Under the pieces are notes generated by a model that saw nothing but the letters and a program-made list of their open reading frames with translations, was not told the DNA's origin and did no database searches. The position numbers were made by a program, and so were the translations under genes. From assembly GCF_900231165.1 (NCBI RefSeq), contig NZ_LT960614.1, positions 1,486,550-1,550,549 of the forward strand: a stretch of DNA of 64,000 nucleotides, in the 5' to 3' direction. Shown one piece after another: positions 43,223 through 51,607 of this stretch. Each line of letters opens with the position of its first letter. Within the stretch, counting starts at the first letter, position 1. The stretch comes from Hartmannibacter diazotrophicus. GTDB taxonomy: Bacteria; Pseudomonadota; Alphaproteobacteria; Rhizobiales; Pleomorphomonadaceae.

Positions 43223-43536
43223 GCGGGCACCGGAGGCATGCGCTTTGACCCGGATCCAGTGATGAGAGACACTCCCGATGCCGCGATCGCGCTTATGCCC
43301 GAGTTTTCAGACGGTTGTTGCCACATGTTCCGATGAAGGAGGGCGCCGCGACCCCGCGGGCGTCCTGCCATCGTCGCGCACTTTCAGAGATAGCCACAGG
43401 ATGGCCAGCTCGGTCTGGAGCCTGACGGGCGCAATCCAGTGACCAATGGCACGTCATGTGCAGTCAAAAATCCGTCATCCGCCTGTGAAACAGTGGGGCA
43501 AATACTTAATCGGGACACGGAATACCGGAGAGTCAG
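43223..43536. other. Intergenic region between lexA promoter and ppk2
   Basis: No gene, terminator or convincing promoter recognised. Open frames on both strands here lack ribosome-binding sites. The ppk2 promoter should lie in the last 100 bases. Confidence 0.5.
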
Positions 43537-44457
43537 GTGGATAAAGCCACGGATGAAAAGCAGGCGATGGATTGGCTGGAAGCGGAACTGGCCGACACGC
43601 TGGACGAAGACTACGAACTCGAACTGTCCGAGCCGGCGCTATCCGCGGAAATCCGCAAGATCTATCGAAAGTCGCATCCGCCATCCATGCCGCGGATCGA
43701 GTATTTTCGCGCGCTGCTGTCGCTTCAGTCGGAGCTGATCAAGCTGCAGGACTGGGTCGCTCACAGCAAGGAGAAGGTGGTCATCATCTTCGAGGGCCGC
43801 GATTCCGCCGGCAAGGGCGGTGTCATCAAGCGCATCACCCAGCGGCTGAACCCTCGCGTCGTGCGTGTCGTCGCGCTTCCCGCGCCGTCCGACCGCGAGA
43901 AGACGCAGTGGTATTTCCAGCGCTACGTGCCCCACCTGCCGGCCGGCGGCGAGATCGTTCTCTTCGATCGTTCCTGGTACAATCGCTCGGGCGTCGAGCG
44001 CGTCATGGGCTTTGCCAGTGAAGATCAGGTGGATCAGTTCTTCAATGACGTGCCGGAGTTCGAGCGCATGCTCGTCCGCTCCGGCATCCGCCTCGTCAAA
44101 TACTGGTTCTCGATCACCGACGAGGAGCAGCAGATGCGCTTCCTGATGCGCATCCACGACCCGCTGAAGCAATGGAAGCTGTCGCCGATGGACCTCCAGT
44201 CGCGCGTGCGCTGGGAGGCCTACACCAAGGCCAAGGAAGACACCTTCGCCCGCACGAACATTCCCGAAGCGCCGTGGTACATCGTCGAGGGCAACGACAA
44301 GAAGCGCGCCCGGCTCAACTGCATCGCGCATCTCCTGACGATGATCCCATACGAAGACGTGCCGCACGAGGAGATCACGCTGCCCGAGCGTGTCTTCAAT
44401 CCGGATTACGAGCGCAAGGTCCTGCCGCCGGAGCTTTATGTCCCGTCGAAATATTGA
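43537..44457 (+). CDS. ppk2: Polyphosphate kinase 2
   Basis: PPK2-family kinase that moves phosphate between polyphosphate and nucleoside diphosphates. It has 306 residues, a single-domain (class I length) enzyme. The Walker A loop is FEGRDSAGKGG (85-95), and the lid motif reads FDRSWYNRSGVERVMGF. The start is a GTG at 43537 with GGAGAG 5 bases upstream. Class I enzymes mostly act on ADP or GDP; which one cannot be told from sequence. It stands alone between lexA and the moc cluster. Confidence 0.93.
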   Translation: MDKATDEKQAMDWLEAELADTLDEDYELELSEPALSAEIRKIYRKSHPPSMPRIEYFRALLSLQSELIKLQDWVAHSKEKVVIIFEGRDSAGKGGVIKRITQRLNPRVVRVVALPAPSDREKTQWYFQRYVPHLPAGGEIVLFDRSWYNRSGVERVMGFASEDQVDQFFNDVPEFERMLVRSGIRLVKYWFSITDEEQQMRFLMRIHDPLKQWKLSPMDLQSRVRWEAYTKAKEDTFARTNIPEAPWYIVEGNDKKRARLNCIAHLLTMIPYEDVPHEEITLPERVFNPDYERKVLPPELYVPSKY

Positions 44458-44485
44458 CCGGCCGCATCCGCAGTCCGCGTCCGCA

Positions 44486-44509
44486 GTCCTCTGGCCCGGG
44501 CCAGAGGAC
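44486..44509. repeat. 24-bp perfect palindrome between ppk2 and the mocF remnant
   Basis: GTCCTCTGGCCC (44486-44497) is followed at once by its exact complement (44498-44509). It overlaps the second copy of a 10-bp direct repeat, TCCGCAGTCC, at 44467-44476 and 44480-44489. It lies between convergent genes and may act as a bidirectional terminator, but there is no T run. Confidence 0.6.
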
Positions 44510-44588
44510 CAGCGTTGGCCTTGCGCTCCCACACACCGGCCTGCAGCGGTCGGACGGCCCCTGCTGTCGTGCCCCAGGTTGAGCGGCA

Positions 44589-44930
44589 TCAGGCCGAGCG
44601 CAAGAGTGTCTTCAGGCTGAGCGACGGATCTTGAAGCGACTGCGGCGCGGGGCATGCGTCCCGCCCGATGAGCATCTCGGCGAAGCGAATGTCCTTGGCG
44701 ACGGCGTTCCCTGTGCCGATGCCCGCCGCGGCGCGGAGCCTGCCGGACGGATCGAGCGCGAAAAGCAGAAATCCGTTGCCAATCTCGCGTCGCACGATCG
44801 TGTCGTCCGGGCTGAAGCGTCCCGTCATCTGAAGGCCGAGATCATAGTGATCGGACCAGAACCAGACGCCTGGGGCGTGCGTGACGGGATCACCGGCCTC
44901 GCCGCTGCCGACAATCACATAGCGGGTCAT
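44589..44930 (-). pseudogene. mocF: Ferredoxin reductase MocF with large in-frame internal deletion
   Basis: A 113-residue frame joins two ends of a FAD-dependent ferredoxin reductase that should have about 400 residues. Residues 1-13 (MTRYVIVGSGEAG) are the normal N-terminus with the dinucleotide-binding GxGxxG; from residue 14 the sequence continues as the C-terminal domain (VWFWSDHYDLGLQMTG, then GFLLFALDPSGRLRAAAGIG). The middle, with FAD- and NADH-binding parts, is gone. The junction is near 44891. The gene begins 3 bases after the mocE stop, as in an intact operon. The frame has no stop, so the deletion is clean; a retained short function is possible but catalysis is not. Confidence 0.8.
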
Positions 44931-44933
44931 CGG

Positions 44934-45248
44934 TCAGCCCACCTTGACCATGATGGCGGCGCCTTCGACGCGCACCTCATAGGTCGCAAGATCGTCGCAG
45001 ACCGGCGCGCGCAGGGCCTCGCCCGTGCGATAATCGAACTGGCCGTTGTGCTTGGGGCACTCGATGACATGGTCCATCACCAGCCCGTCGCTCAGATGCA
45101 CCTGCTCGTGGGTGCAGAGCCCGTCCGTGCAGAAAAATGCGTCGTCCGGGCTGCGGTAGATCGCGAAGGTGCGCCCGCCATGGTCGAAGCGGATGACGTC
45201 TTCTTGCTCGATATCGTCCGCCGCGCAGGCCTTGATCCAGTCTGCCAT
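44934..45248 (-). CDS. mocE: Rieske [2Fe-2S] ferredoxin, MocE-like
   Basis: Small soluble Rieske protein of 104 residues that passes electrons to a monooxygenase. Cluster ligands are Cys45-Thr-His47 and Cys64-Pro-Lys-His67 (GLCTHEQVHL and IECPKHNGQFD). It lies between mocD (38 bases upstream) and the mocF remnant, so it should serve the MocD oxygenase. By family knowledge MocD, MocE and MocF act in breakdown of the rhizopine 3-O-methyl-scyllo-inosamine. Start ATG at 45248 follows GGGAGGAG. Confidence 0.9.
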   Translation of the reverse strand: MADWIKACAADDIEQEDVIRFDHGGRTFAIYRSPDDAFFCTDGLCTHEQVHLSDGLVMDHVIECPKHNGQFDYRTGEALRAPVCDDLATYEVRVEGAAIMVKVG

Positions 45249-45286
45249 TGTTGTCTCCTCCCCTGTTTTCTGGTTCTCGGGCGGCT

Positions 45287-46366
45287 CTATTCAGCCGCGT
45301 TTCCCAGTGCGTTGACGTGGAAGTCCTCGCGATAGGGCCGGGCGGTGACCGGTAGCTCGCGCTTCAGGAAATAGTCCTCGTATCGGAGTTGGCGCTTCAG
45401 CGCCGGCCAGGCCTCCCGGTAGGCCTGCCAGATCGAACTGTTCGGCACTGGCAGGTCGTGCCTGATCTTCTCGTGCAGTTCGGGAAGCCGGTGATAGGGC
45501 ACCATCGGGAACATGTGGTGCTCCACGTGGTAGTTCATGTTCCAGTAGATGAACCGCGAGATCGGGTTCATGTAGACCGTGCGCGAATTGAGCCGATGGT
45601 CGAGCACGTTGTCGGCGAGGCCAGCGTGCTGCAGGAGCCCGGTCATGACGTGATGCCAGGCGCCGTAGAGCCGGGGCAGGCCGATGACCATCAGCGGCAG
45701 GATCGACCCCGTCGCCAGTGCCAGTGCGATCGTCGCCGCATAAATTGCGGTCCAGATCCGTGCGATGCGGATCACCTTCGGTTTCTCGCTGTCGGGAATG
45801 AACGTCGCCTCCTCGGCGTCGAGCCTGCCGGAGGCATTGACGAGCATGCGGACCCAACCCTGGAACGCGTCCACGATGCCGAAGACGTTGAGCAGGATGC
45901 GCAAGAGTGCCGGCGGCCGCATCGCGACGATCTCCGGATCGCGCCCGACGATGATGGTGTCGGTGTGGTGGCGGGCGTGGCTCCAGCGCCAGGTTACCGG
46001 GTTGCGGATCATGCAGAAGCTGGCGATCTGGTAGACCCAATCGTTGTATTTTTGCGTGCGGAACGGCGTGCCATGGCCGCATTCATGCCAGCGGCTGTCC
46101 ATCGCCGAGCCGTAGAGAACGCCATAGGCGAGCCAGTAGGGTGCCGACCAGAGGCTCGGCCAAAGAACGATGCCGAGGCCGGCGAAGACGACCATCAGGC
46201 CGAAGAGGAGCAGCGTATCGCGGATGGCCGGCTCGTCCGTCCGCTTCATCAGGCCCTTCATTTCAAGGCGGGGAATATCGCTGTGGTACCACTCGGCCGC
46301 CGAAAGCCCGGTCTCGACGGCCCGGGCGCCATCTGGTCCGAGCAGCGAATAGTCGCGTTTCGCCAT
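45287..46366 (-). CDS. mocD: Fatty acid desaturase-type oxygenase, MocD-like
   Basis: Membrane di-iron oxygenase of the fatty acid desaturase superfamily, 359 residues with about four helices. The three histidine boxes are present: HECGH (94-98), HARHH (130-134) and NYHVEHH near residue 285. In Rhizobium leguminosarum mocD with mocE and mocF is linked to demethylation of 3-O-methyl-scyllo-inosamine; the surrounding moc genes support the same role here. The ATG at 46366 is chosen because GGAGGATT precedes it by 6 bases. It is transcribed away from the LacI regulator. Confidence 0.88.
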   Translation of the reverse strand: MAKRDYSLLGPDGARAVETGLSAAEWYHSDIPRLEMKGLMKRTDEPAIRDTLLLFGLMVVFAGLGIVLWPSLWSAPYWLAYGVLYGSAMDSRWHECGHGTPFRTQKYNDWVYQIASFCMIRNPVTWRWSHARHHTDTIIVGRDPEIVAMRPPALLRILLNVFGIVDAFQGWVRMLVNASGRLDAEEATFIPDSEKPKVIRIARIWTAIYAATIALALATGSILPLMVIGLPRLYGAWHHVMTGLLQHAGLADNVLDHRLNSRTVYMNPISRFIYWNMNYHVEHHMFPMVPYHRLPELHEKIRHDLPVPNSSIWQAYREAWPALKRQLRYEDYFLKRELPVTARPYREDFHVNALGNAAE

Positions 46367-46473
46367 GTCAGAAATCCTCCCGCTCATATGCCGCCGCCCG
46401 GCCGGTCGATCTGAACGGAAGGTAAAGTGCAGCGGCACTGATCACCTATAGTGAGCCTTGCATTTTCTCTCAA

Positions 46474-46493
46474 TTTCAATCAGTTTCTGATAG
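46474..46493. promoter_or_regulatory. Candidate operator 1 in the mocD/lacI divergent region
   Basis: On the minus strand this reads CTATCAGAAACTGATTGAAA, with a perfect palindromic core ATCAG-AAA-CTGAT. It lies 37 bases before the LacI regulator start and 107 before mocD. A similar site occurs at 47592 before mocC. The surrounding 46375-46530 is AT-rich and should hold both promoters. Confidence 0.45.
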
Positions 46494-46530
46494 TCAATGT
46501 GATGGAAAGCGATCAGGACTGGAGAGCGAA

Positions 46531-47562
46531 ATGGCCAAGCGCCCGACGATTTCGGACCTTGCCGAGGCTGCGGGCGTCGGTGTCGCGACCGTCGATCGTG
46601 TCCTGAACGGGCGCGCGAGGGTGCGTGAGGAAACGGCGCGGCGCGTCTTCGAGGCCGCGCGCTCGATCGGCTATCATGGCGCTGGGCTCATCGGCCAGCG
46701 TATCGCCGCCGACCTGCCGGCGTTTACGATCGGCTACGTGCTTCACAAGGAAAAGCAGGCCTTCTATCAGGCGTTCCGGGCAGAGGCCGAAAAGGCGGCC
46801 GAACGCGCCTCCGGCATGCGTGTGCGGGTCCTGTTCGAGTTTTCGCCGTCCCAGGCGCCGTCGGATTTCGTTGCCAGTCTGGAGCGCATGGCCGAGCGCG
46901 CGGATGTCGTTGCCGCGACGGCGATCACCCATGTCGATGTCGCCGACTGCGCCGAACGGATTCAGGCGCGCGGCGTGCCGTGTTTCGCGCTTCTCAATGA
47001 CTTCGCGCAAGGGATCCGTCAGGGATATCTCGGCCTCAACAACCTGAAGGTCGGGCGGATCGCCGGCCACATGCTGGCGACCGCCATCAAGAAACCCGGC
47101 AAGATCGGCGTCTTTGTCGGCGGCTATCGCTGGCATGGCCACGAACTTCGCGAAACCGGGCTCAAAAGCTATTTTCGCGAGAACGCCCAGCAGTTCACGA
47201 TCCTCGATGCGCTGGTCAATCTGGAAACGCGGCAACTCACCTACGAGGCGACCCTCGATCTCCTCGACCGCAATCCCGACCTTGCCGGCATCTATTGCGC
47301 CGGCGGCGGCATGGAAGGGGCCATCACGGCGCTACGCGAGGTGCGCCAACCCGGCGAAGTGGCCCTGGTCGTCAACGAACTGACGCCCGAAAGCCGCCGC
47401 GCCCTGATCGATCGCTACGTGACGATGGTGATCTCCACGCCGCTGGAGAAGCTCTGCACCGATCTCGTCAGCCTCGCCGCCGCCGCCCTGTTCGATGAAA
47501 CGAAGCCGCCGCCCGGGCAGCACTTTCTCCAGCCGAACCTATATCTGCCCGAATCCGTCTGA
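46531..47562 (+). CDS. LacI-family transcriptional regulator
   Basis: 343 residues: N-terminal LacI helix-turn-helix (TISDLAEAAGVGVATVDRVLNG, about residues 5-26) and a periplasmic-binding-like effector domain from about residue 65. It is divergent from mocD and directly before mocC, so it probably controls both arms. The classic rhizopine regulator MocR of Sinorhizobium is a GntR-aminotransferase fusion, not a LacI protein, so the control here differs. The likely effector is an inositol or rhizopine. Start ATG at 46531 follows GGAGAG. Confidence 0.92.
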   Translation: MAKRPTISDLAEAAGVGVATVDRVLNGRARVREETARRVFEAARSIGYHGAGLIGQRIAADLPAFTIGYVLHKEKQAFYQAFRAEAEKAAERASGMRVRVLFEFSPSQAPSDFVASLERMAERADVVAATAITHVDVADCAERIQARGVPCFALLNDFAQGIRQGYLGLNNLKVGRIAGHMLATAIKKPGKIGVFVGGYRWHGHELRETGLKSYFRENAQQFTILDALVNLETRQLTYEATLDLLDRNPDLAGIYCAGGGMEGAITALREVRQPGEVALVVNELTPESRRALIDRYVTMVISTPLEKLCTDLVSLAAAALFDETKPPPGQHFLQPNLYLPESV

Positions 47563-47591
47563 CGACGGGACGAGGGTGGTGAGGGCGAAAG

Positions 47592-47610
47592 CTATCAGGA
47601 ATGATAGAAA
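47592..47610 (+). promoter_or_regulatory. Candidate operator 2 upstream of mocC
   Basis: CTATCAGGAATGATAGAAA contains the inverted repeat CTATCA-GGAA-TGATAG. Aligned with operator 1 it matches at all but a few positions, with a one-base difference in spacer. It lies 90 bases before mocC and 30 after the regulator stop. Confidence 0.45.
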
Positions 47611-47700
47611 CGCATCTTCCGTGATTGACGGAGATGGTGAAATTCGGAGACTTTCTGGCGAACCCGAGCAATATAAACGAGCCGGGAAAGGGAACGCCAG

Positions 47701-48519
47701 ATGCCGTCATTCGCTCTCAACCATATGACCGTCGCCCGTGCGGGTTATCGCGATCTGCTTGATATCGCGGCCCGGCTTGGCTGCGTCGGCATCGAGGTCC
47801 GCAACGATCTGCCGGGCGAACTCTTTGACGGGATCGATCCGGCCGAGGCCGGGCGCATGGCGCGTGACAAGGGCCTGCGCATCCTCGCCGTCGCGGAGGT
47901 CAAGCGCTTCAACGACTGGAGCGATGAGAAGGCCGCCGAAGCCGCGGCTCTGATCGCCATCGCGAAGGCCGCTGGCGCCGAGGCGGTCAGCCTCATTCCG
48001 CGCAACGATGGACTGGGGCTGGGCAACGGCGAGCGCCAGGCCAATCTGCGCCTTGCCCTGCGCGAACTGAAGCCGATGCTGGAAGAGGCCGGGCTCATTG
48101 GCCTTGTCGAGCCGCTGGGTTTCGAGATCTGCGCCCTGCGCCACAAGAGCGAGGCCGTCGATGTGATCGAGGCGCTCGGCGGAGCCGGAACCTTCAAGCT
48201 CGTCCACGACACTTTCCATCATTATCTCGCTGGCGGCGGCCCGCTCTTTCCCGAGCATACCGGCATCGTTCACGTGTCCGGTGTCGTCGACCAGACGCTC
48301 GCGATCAGCGAAATGGGCGACGAGCATCGCATCCTCGTCGACGAACGCGATCGTCTTGGCAACGTGGCGCAGATCGATGCGCTCACCGAGGCGGGCTATC
48401 GCGGGCCGGTGTCCTTGGAGGCGTTTGCCAGTGAAGTGCACGACCTTGCCGACCCTGTCGGCGCCCTTGAGACCAGCATGAATTTCATACGCGCACGCCA
48501 GCGGGCAGCAGCTGCCTGA
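47701..48519 (+). CDS. mocC: Sugar phosphate isomerase/epimerase-type protein, MocC-like
   Basis: TIM-barrel protein of the xylose isomerase-like superfamily, 272 residues. Metal-site stretches are seen at IGLVEPLGFEICALRHK and FKLVHDTFHHYL. Rhizopine MocC is of this type and is thought to act on the dehydrogenated inosamine; the related IolE and IolI act on inosose. The neighbours mocB and mocA favour the rhizopine name, but an inositol role is possible. AAGGGA precedes the ATG at 47701. Confidence 0.85.
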   Translation: MPSFALNHMTVARAGYRDLLDIAARLGCVGIEVRNDLPGELFDGIDPAEAGRMARDKGLRILAVAEVKRFNDWSDEKAAEAAALIAIAKAAGAEAVSLIPRNDGLGLGNGERQANLRLALRELKPMLEEAGLIGLVEPLGFEICALRHKSEAVDVIEALGGAGTFKLVHDTFHHYLAGGGPLFPEHTGIVHVSGVVDQTLAISEMGDEHRILVDERDRLGNVAQIDALTEAGYRGPVSLEAFASEVHDLADPVGALETSMNFIRARQRAAAA

Positions 48520-48600
48520 ACTGTCGGCGTTCATCGCCCGAAAAGGGCCTCCGGCAACGTGAAAAAGGTGCGCCGGACACCGGATAAGGGGAGGAAACCA

Positions 48601-49545
48601 ATGAAAAAAGTCCTGATTGCGGCGAGCCTTGTCTCGCTGATGTCGACGAGTGCCATGGCCGAAAACATCGGCGTTTCGATGGCGCTCTTCGACGACAACT
48701 TCCTGACGGTCCTGCGCAACGGCATGATCGCGCAGGCCAAGGGCATGGAAGGCGTCGACCTGCAGGTCGAGGACGCGCAGAACGACGTCGCCAAGCAGCT
48801 TGACCAGATCAAGAATTTCGTCGCCTCCGGCGTCGACGCGATCATCGTGAACCCGGTCGACACCTCGGCAACCGAGGCGATGTCCGCAGCCGCGAGTGCT
48901 GCCGGCGTGCCGCTGGTCTATGTCAATCGCGAGCCGGTGAACGTGGACTCGCTGCCGGACAACCAGGCCTTCGTCGCCTCCGACGAGCGCGACTCCGGCA
49001 CACTGGAGACCATGGCGGTCTGCGATCTCTTCGCCAAGGAGGGCAAGAACCCGGCGCGCGTCTACGTGATGATGGGCGAACTCTCCAACCAGGCGGCGGT
49101 GCAGCGCACGCAGGACATCCACGACGTGATGGAGGGCGGCAAGTGCGCCGTGAAGCTTGAGATCATCGACCAGCAGACCGCCAACTGGAGCCGTGACGAG
49201 GCTCAGGACCTGATGACCAACTGGCTGTCGACCGGCGAACGTTTCGACGGCGTCATCTCCAACAATGACGAGATGGCCATCGGTGCGATTCAGGCCATGA
49301 AGGCGTCCGGACTGTCGATGAAGGACGTGGTCGTGGGCGGCGTCGATGCCACGCAGGACGCGCTGGCGGCCATGGGCGCCGGTGACCTCGACGTCACCGT
49401 CTTCCAGGACGCGGCCGGGCAGGGCGCCGGGGCGCTTGACGCGGCCTTGAAGCTCGCCAAGGGCGAAAGCGTCGACAAGAAGGTCTATATTCCGTTCCAA
49501 CTCGTCACGCCGGAAAACATGGAAAAATACACCTCGAAGAACTGA
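48601..49545 (+). CDS. mocB: ABC sugar/rhizopine-binding periplasmic protein, MocB-like
   Basis: Periplasmic binding protein of the ribose/inositol type, 314 residues. A signal peptide is clear (MKKVLIAASLVSLMSTSAMA, cleaved before ENIGVSM). Typical ligand-site stretches follow: QLDQIKNFVASGVDAIIVNPVD and SNNDEMAIGAIQAMK. The ATG at 48601 follows GGGGAGG; the open frame extends 14 codons upstream without reason. It is the first transport gene, followed by permease and ATPase genes. Rhizopine or myo-inositol as ligand is inferred from the cluster. Confidence 0.92.
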   Translation: MKKVLIAASLVSLMSTSAMAENIGVSMALFDDNFLTVLRNGMIAQAKGMEGVDLQVEDAQNDVAKQLDQIKNFVASGVDAIIVNPVDTSATEAMSAAASAAGVPLVYVNREPVNVDSLPDNQAFVASDERDSGTLETMAVCDLFAKEGKNPARVYVMMGELSNQAAVQRTQDIHDVMEGGKCAVKLEIIDQQTANWSRDEAQDLMTNWLSTGERFDGVISNNDEMAIGAIQAMKASGLSMKDVVVGGVDATQDALAAMGAGDLDVTVFQDAAGQGAGALDAALKLAKGESVDKKVYIPFQLVTPENMEKYTSKN

Positions 49546-49569
49546 TCGTCCGGTCCGTTCGAGACAGAT

Positions 49570-49595
49570 GGCAACCCCGCGCGTTCGGGGTTGCC
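49570..49595 (+). promoter_or_regulatory. Stem-loop between mocB and the permease gene
   Basis: GGCAACCCCG (49570-49579) pairs over 10 bp with 49586-49595 around a 6-base loop, 25 bases after the mocB stop. No T run follows. Such hairpins after binding-protein genes commonly protect the upstream message, giving more binding protein than permease. Confidence 0.6.
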
Positions 49596-49655
49596 GCTCC
49601 CGGGCGCCAAATGGTGGACGAGGCACCAGGCGTCTGGTGGAGGGGAGAAAGTTTC

Positions 49656-50726
49656 ATGGCTGACACGACCCATGGCATTGGAGGGCTGACCTTTGATGCC
49701 AAGAAGAGAAATTGGCCGAACGAGGCCAACATCTTCATCGCGCTCCTGCTCATCATCGGCGTTTTCGAACTGCTCGGTCATTTCCTCATGGGCCAGAGCT
49801 TCCTGTTCGACACGAGGGGCCGCTTCGGCTCGATCTTCAATGAAGCGCGCCTGGAGATCATCATCCTCCAGGTTTCAATCGTCGGCATCATTGCCATCGG
49901 CGTCACGCAGGTGATCATCTCCAGCGGGATCGACCTGTCATCGGGCTCGGTCGTCGGCGCCACCGCGATGATCGCCATGAGCTTCGCCCAGGTCGCCGAG
50001 GTCAACGGCAACCCCAATCCGACGACGGCGCTCGGTAGTTGGGCACAGGATCTGCCGGTTCTCGTGCCGGTCGCGATCGGCCTGCTTTGCGGCCTGCTCG
50101 CGGGCTTCGTCAACGGCGTGCTCATCGCCTACACCGGCATTCCGCCCTTCATCGCGACGCTTGGCATGATGGTGACCGCGCGGGGCGTCTCCAAGTGGTG
50201 GACCGCGGGCAAGCCGATCTCTTTCCCGACCGACTCCTACAAGGAGATCGGCAGCGGACTGATGCCCGTCGTGATCTTCGTCGGCGTGGCCATCCTCTTC
50301 CACCTCCTGCTGAAATACACGCTCTACGGCAAGCACACCTACGCCATCGGCTCCAACGAGAGCGCGGCGCGGATGTCCGGCATCAACGTCGCCCGCCACA
50401 AGGTGCTGATCTACACGATCGCCGGCGTGCTTTCCGGCCTTGCCGCCATTGTCCTGTCGTCGAAGAACCTGACCGCTCAGGCCGGCATGGGCGTGATGTA
50501 CGAGTTGGACGCCATCGCCATGGCGGTCATTGGCGGGGTCTCGCTGTCCGGCGGACGCGGCTCCGTCGTCGGCACCGTTCTTGGCGCGCTGATCTTCGGC
50601 GTCATCATCTCCGGCTTCACGTTCCTGCGGCTCGACGCCTATTACCAGGAGATGGTCAAGGGGGCGATCATCGTCGCCGCGGTGGTTCTCGACCGGTGGC
50701 GCCATTATCTGGCGGCCCTGCGCTGA
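49656..50726 (+). CDS. ABC transporter permease, ribose/inositol type
   Basis: Inner-membrane permease of the RbsC-like (CUT2) family, 356 residues with 8-10 helices. The conserved QVIISSGIDLSSGSVVGATAM and AIGGNE-like AIGSNESAARMSGINV motifs are present, as is the GGVSLSGGRGSVVGTVLGALI stretch. The ATG at 49656 has GGAGGGGAG upstream and is preferred to a frame start 15 codons earlier. It stands between the binding protein and ATPase genes, forming one importer. Confidence 0.93.
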   Translation: MADTTHGIGGLTFDAKKRNWPNEANIFIALLLIIGVFELLGHFLMGQSFLFDTRGRFGSIFNEARLEIIILQVSIVGIIAIGVTQVIISSGIDLSSGSVVGATAMIAMSFAQVAEVNGNPNPTTALGSWAQDLPVLVPVAIGLLCGLLAGFVNGVLIAYTGIPPFIATLGMMVTARGVSKWWTAGKPISFPTDSYKEIGSGLMPVVIFVGVAILFHLLLKYTLYGKHTYAIGSNESAARMSGINVARHKVLIYTIAGVLSGLAAIVLSSKNLTAQAGMGVMYELDAIAMAVIGGVSLSGGRGSVVGTVLGALIFGVIISGFTFLRLDAYYQEMVKGAIIVAAVVLDRWRHYLAALR

Positions 50727-50737
50727 GGGAGGAAAAG

Positions 50738-51514
50738 ATGGACAACGACATCGTTCTGAAAACCCAGGGCCTCACCAAGCACTATGGCGGCGTTCACGCG
50801 CTTCAGGATGCTGATTTCGAGATCCGCCGCGGCGAACACGTCGCCATCATGGGCGACAACGGCGCCGGCAAGTCGACCTTCGTGCGCCAGATCACCGCCG
50901 TCGAGCAGAGAACGCGCGGCACGGTCTGGTTCGATGGCCGCGAGGTGGAATTCGACGGCCCCCTCGAAGCGCGCGAGGCAGGCATCGAGACGGTGTTCCA
51001 GAATCTGGCGCTCGCTGACGATCTGAACGTGCCCGACAACCTTTTCCTCGGGCGGGAAAAGATCAAGTTCAACCTCGGGCCCTTTTCCATTCTCGACTAC
51101 AAAGCCATGCGCGAGGCGACGCTGCGGGGGCTGGAAAAGACCGCGGTCAAGATCCCCAACATCAGCCAGCCGATCCGCAACATGTCCGGCGGGCAGCGCC
51201 AATGCGTGGCCATCGCGCGCACTGCGACCTTCCATTCCAAGCTGACCATCATGGACGAACCGACCGCTGCACTGGGCGTGCAGGAGACGGCGCAGGTGGA
51301 GAACATTGTCCGCACACTGAAGGCATCGGGCGAGTCCCTCATCCTGATCAGCCACAACATGCGTCAGGTGATGGATCTGTGCGACCGCATCGTCGTTTTC
51401 CGCCGGGGCCGTGTCGTGGCCAATCTCCGCAAGGAGGAAACCGACGGCCAGGACGTCGTGGCCTACATCACCGGCGCCAAGACACAGTCCCAATACGACG
51501 TCGAGGCCGCTTGA
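50738..51514 (+). CDS. ABC transporter ATP-binding protein, single domain
   Basis: ATPase of the sugar importer, 258 residues with one ABC domain, whereas most RbsA-type ATPases are double (about 500). Walker A is GDNGAGKST (39-47), the signature MSGGQRQC and Walker B LTIMDEPT. FrcA-like single-domain ATPases are typical for rhizobial sugar importers. The ATG at 50738 follows GAGGGAGG and lies 11 bases after the permease stop. The frame is open far upstream through the permease gene, which is a shadow. Confidence 0.93.
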   Translation: MDNDIVLKTQGLTKHYGGVHALQDADFEIRRGEHVAIMGDNGAGKSTFVRQITAVEQRTRGTVWFDGREVEFDGPLEAREAGIETVFQNLALADDLNVPDNLFLGREKIKFNLGPFSILDYKAMREATLRGLEKTAVKIPNISQPIRNMSGGQRQCVAIARTATFHSKLTIMDEPTAALGVQETAQVENIVRTLKASGESLILISHNMRQVMDLCDRIVVFRRGRVVANLRKEETDGQDVVAYITGAKTQSQYDVEAA

Positions 51515-51607
51515 CGAAATCGCGCCGGTGCTGTTTGGGGACCCGTATCTGATTGCCAGCCTGGGCATCCACGCCCACGGCTGACGACAATCGAAAAAGA
51601 GGAAGAA

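Noticed and set aside
43054-43371. Minus-strand open frame of 105 codons upstream of lexA
   Set aside because: It covers the lexA promoter and LexA box, has no ribosome-binding site and no recognisable motif.
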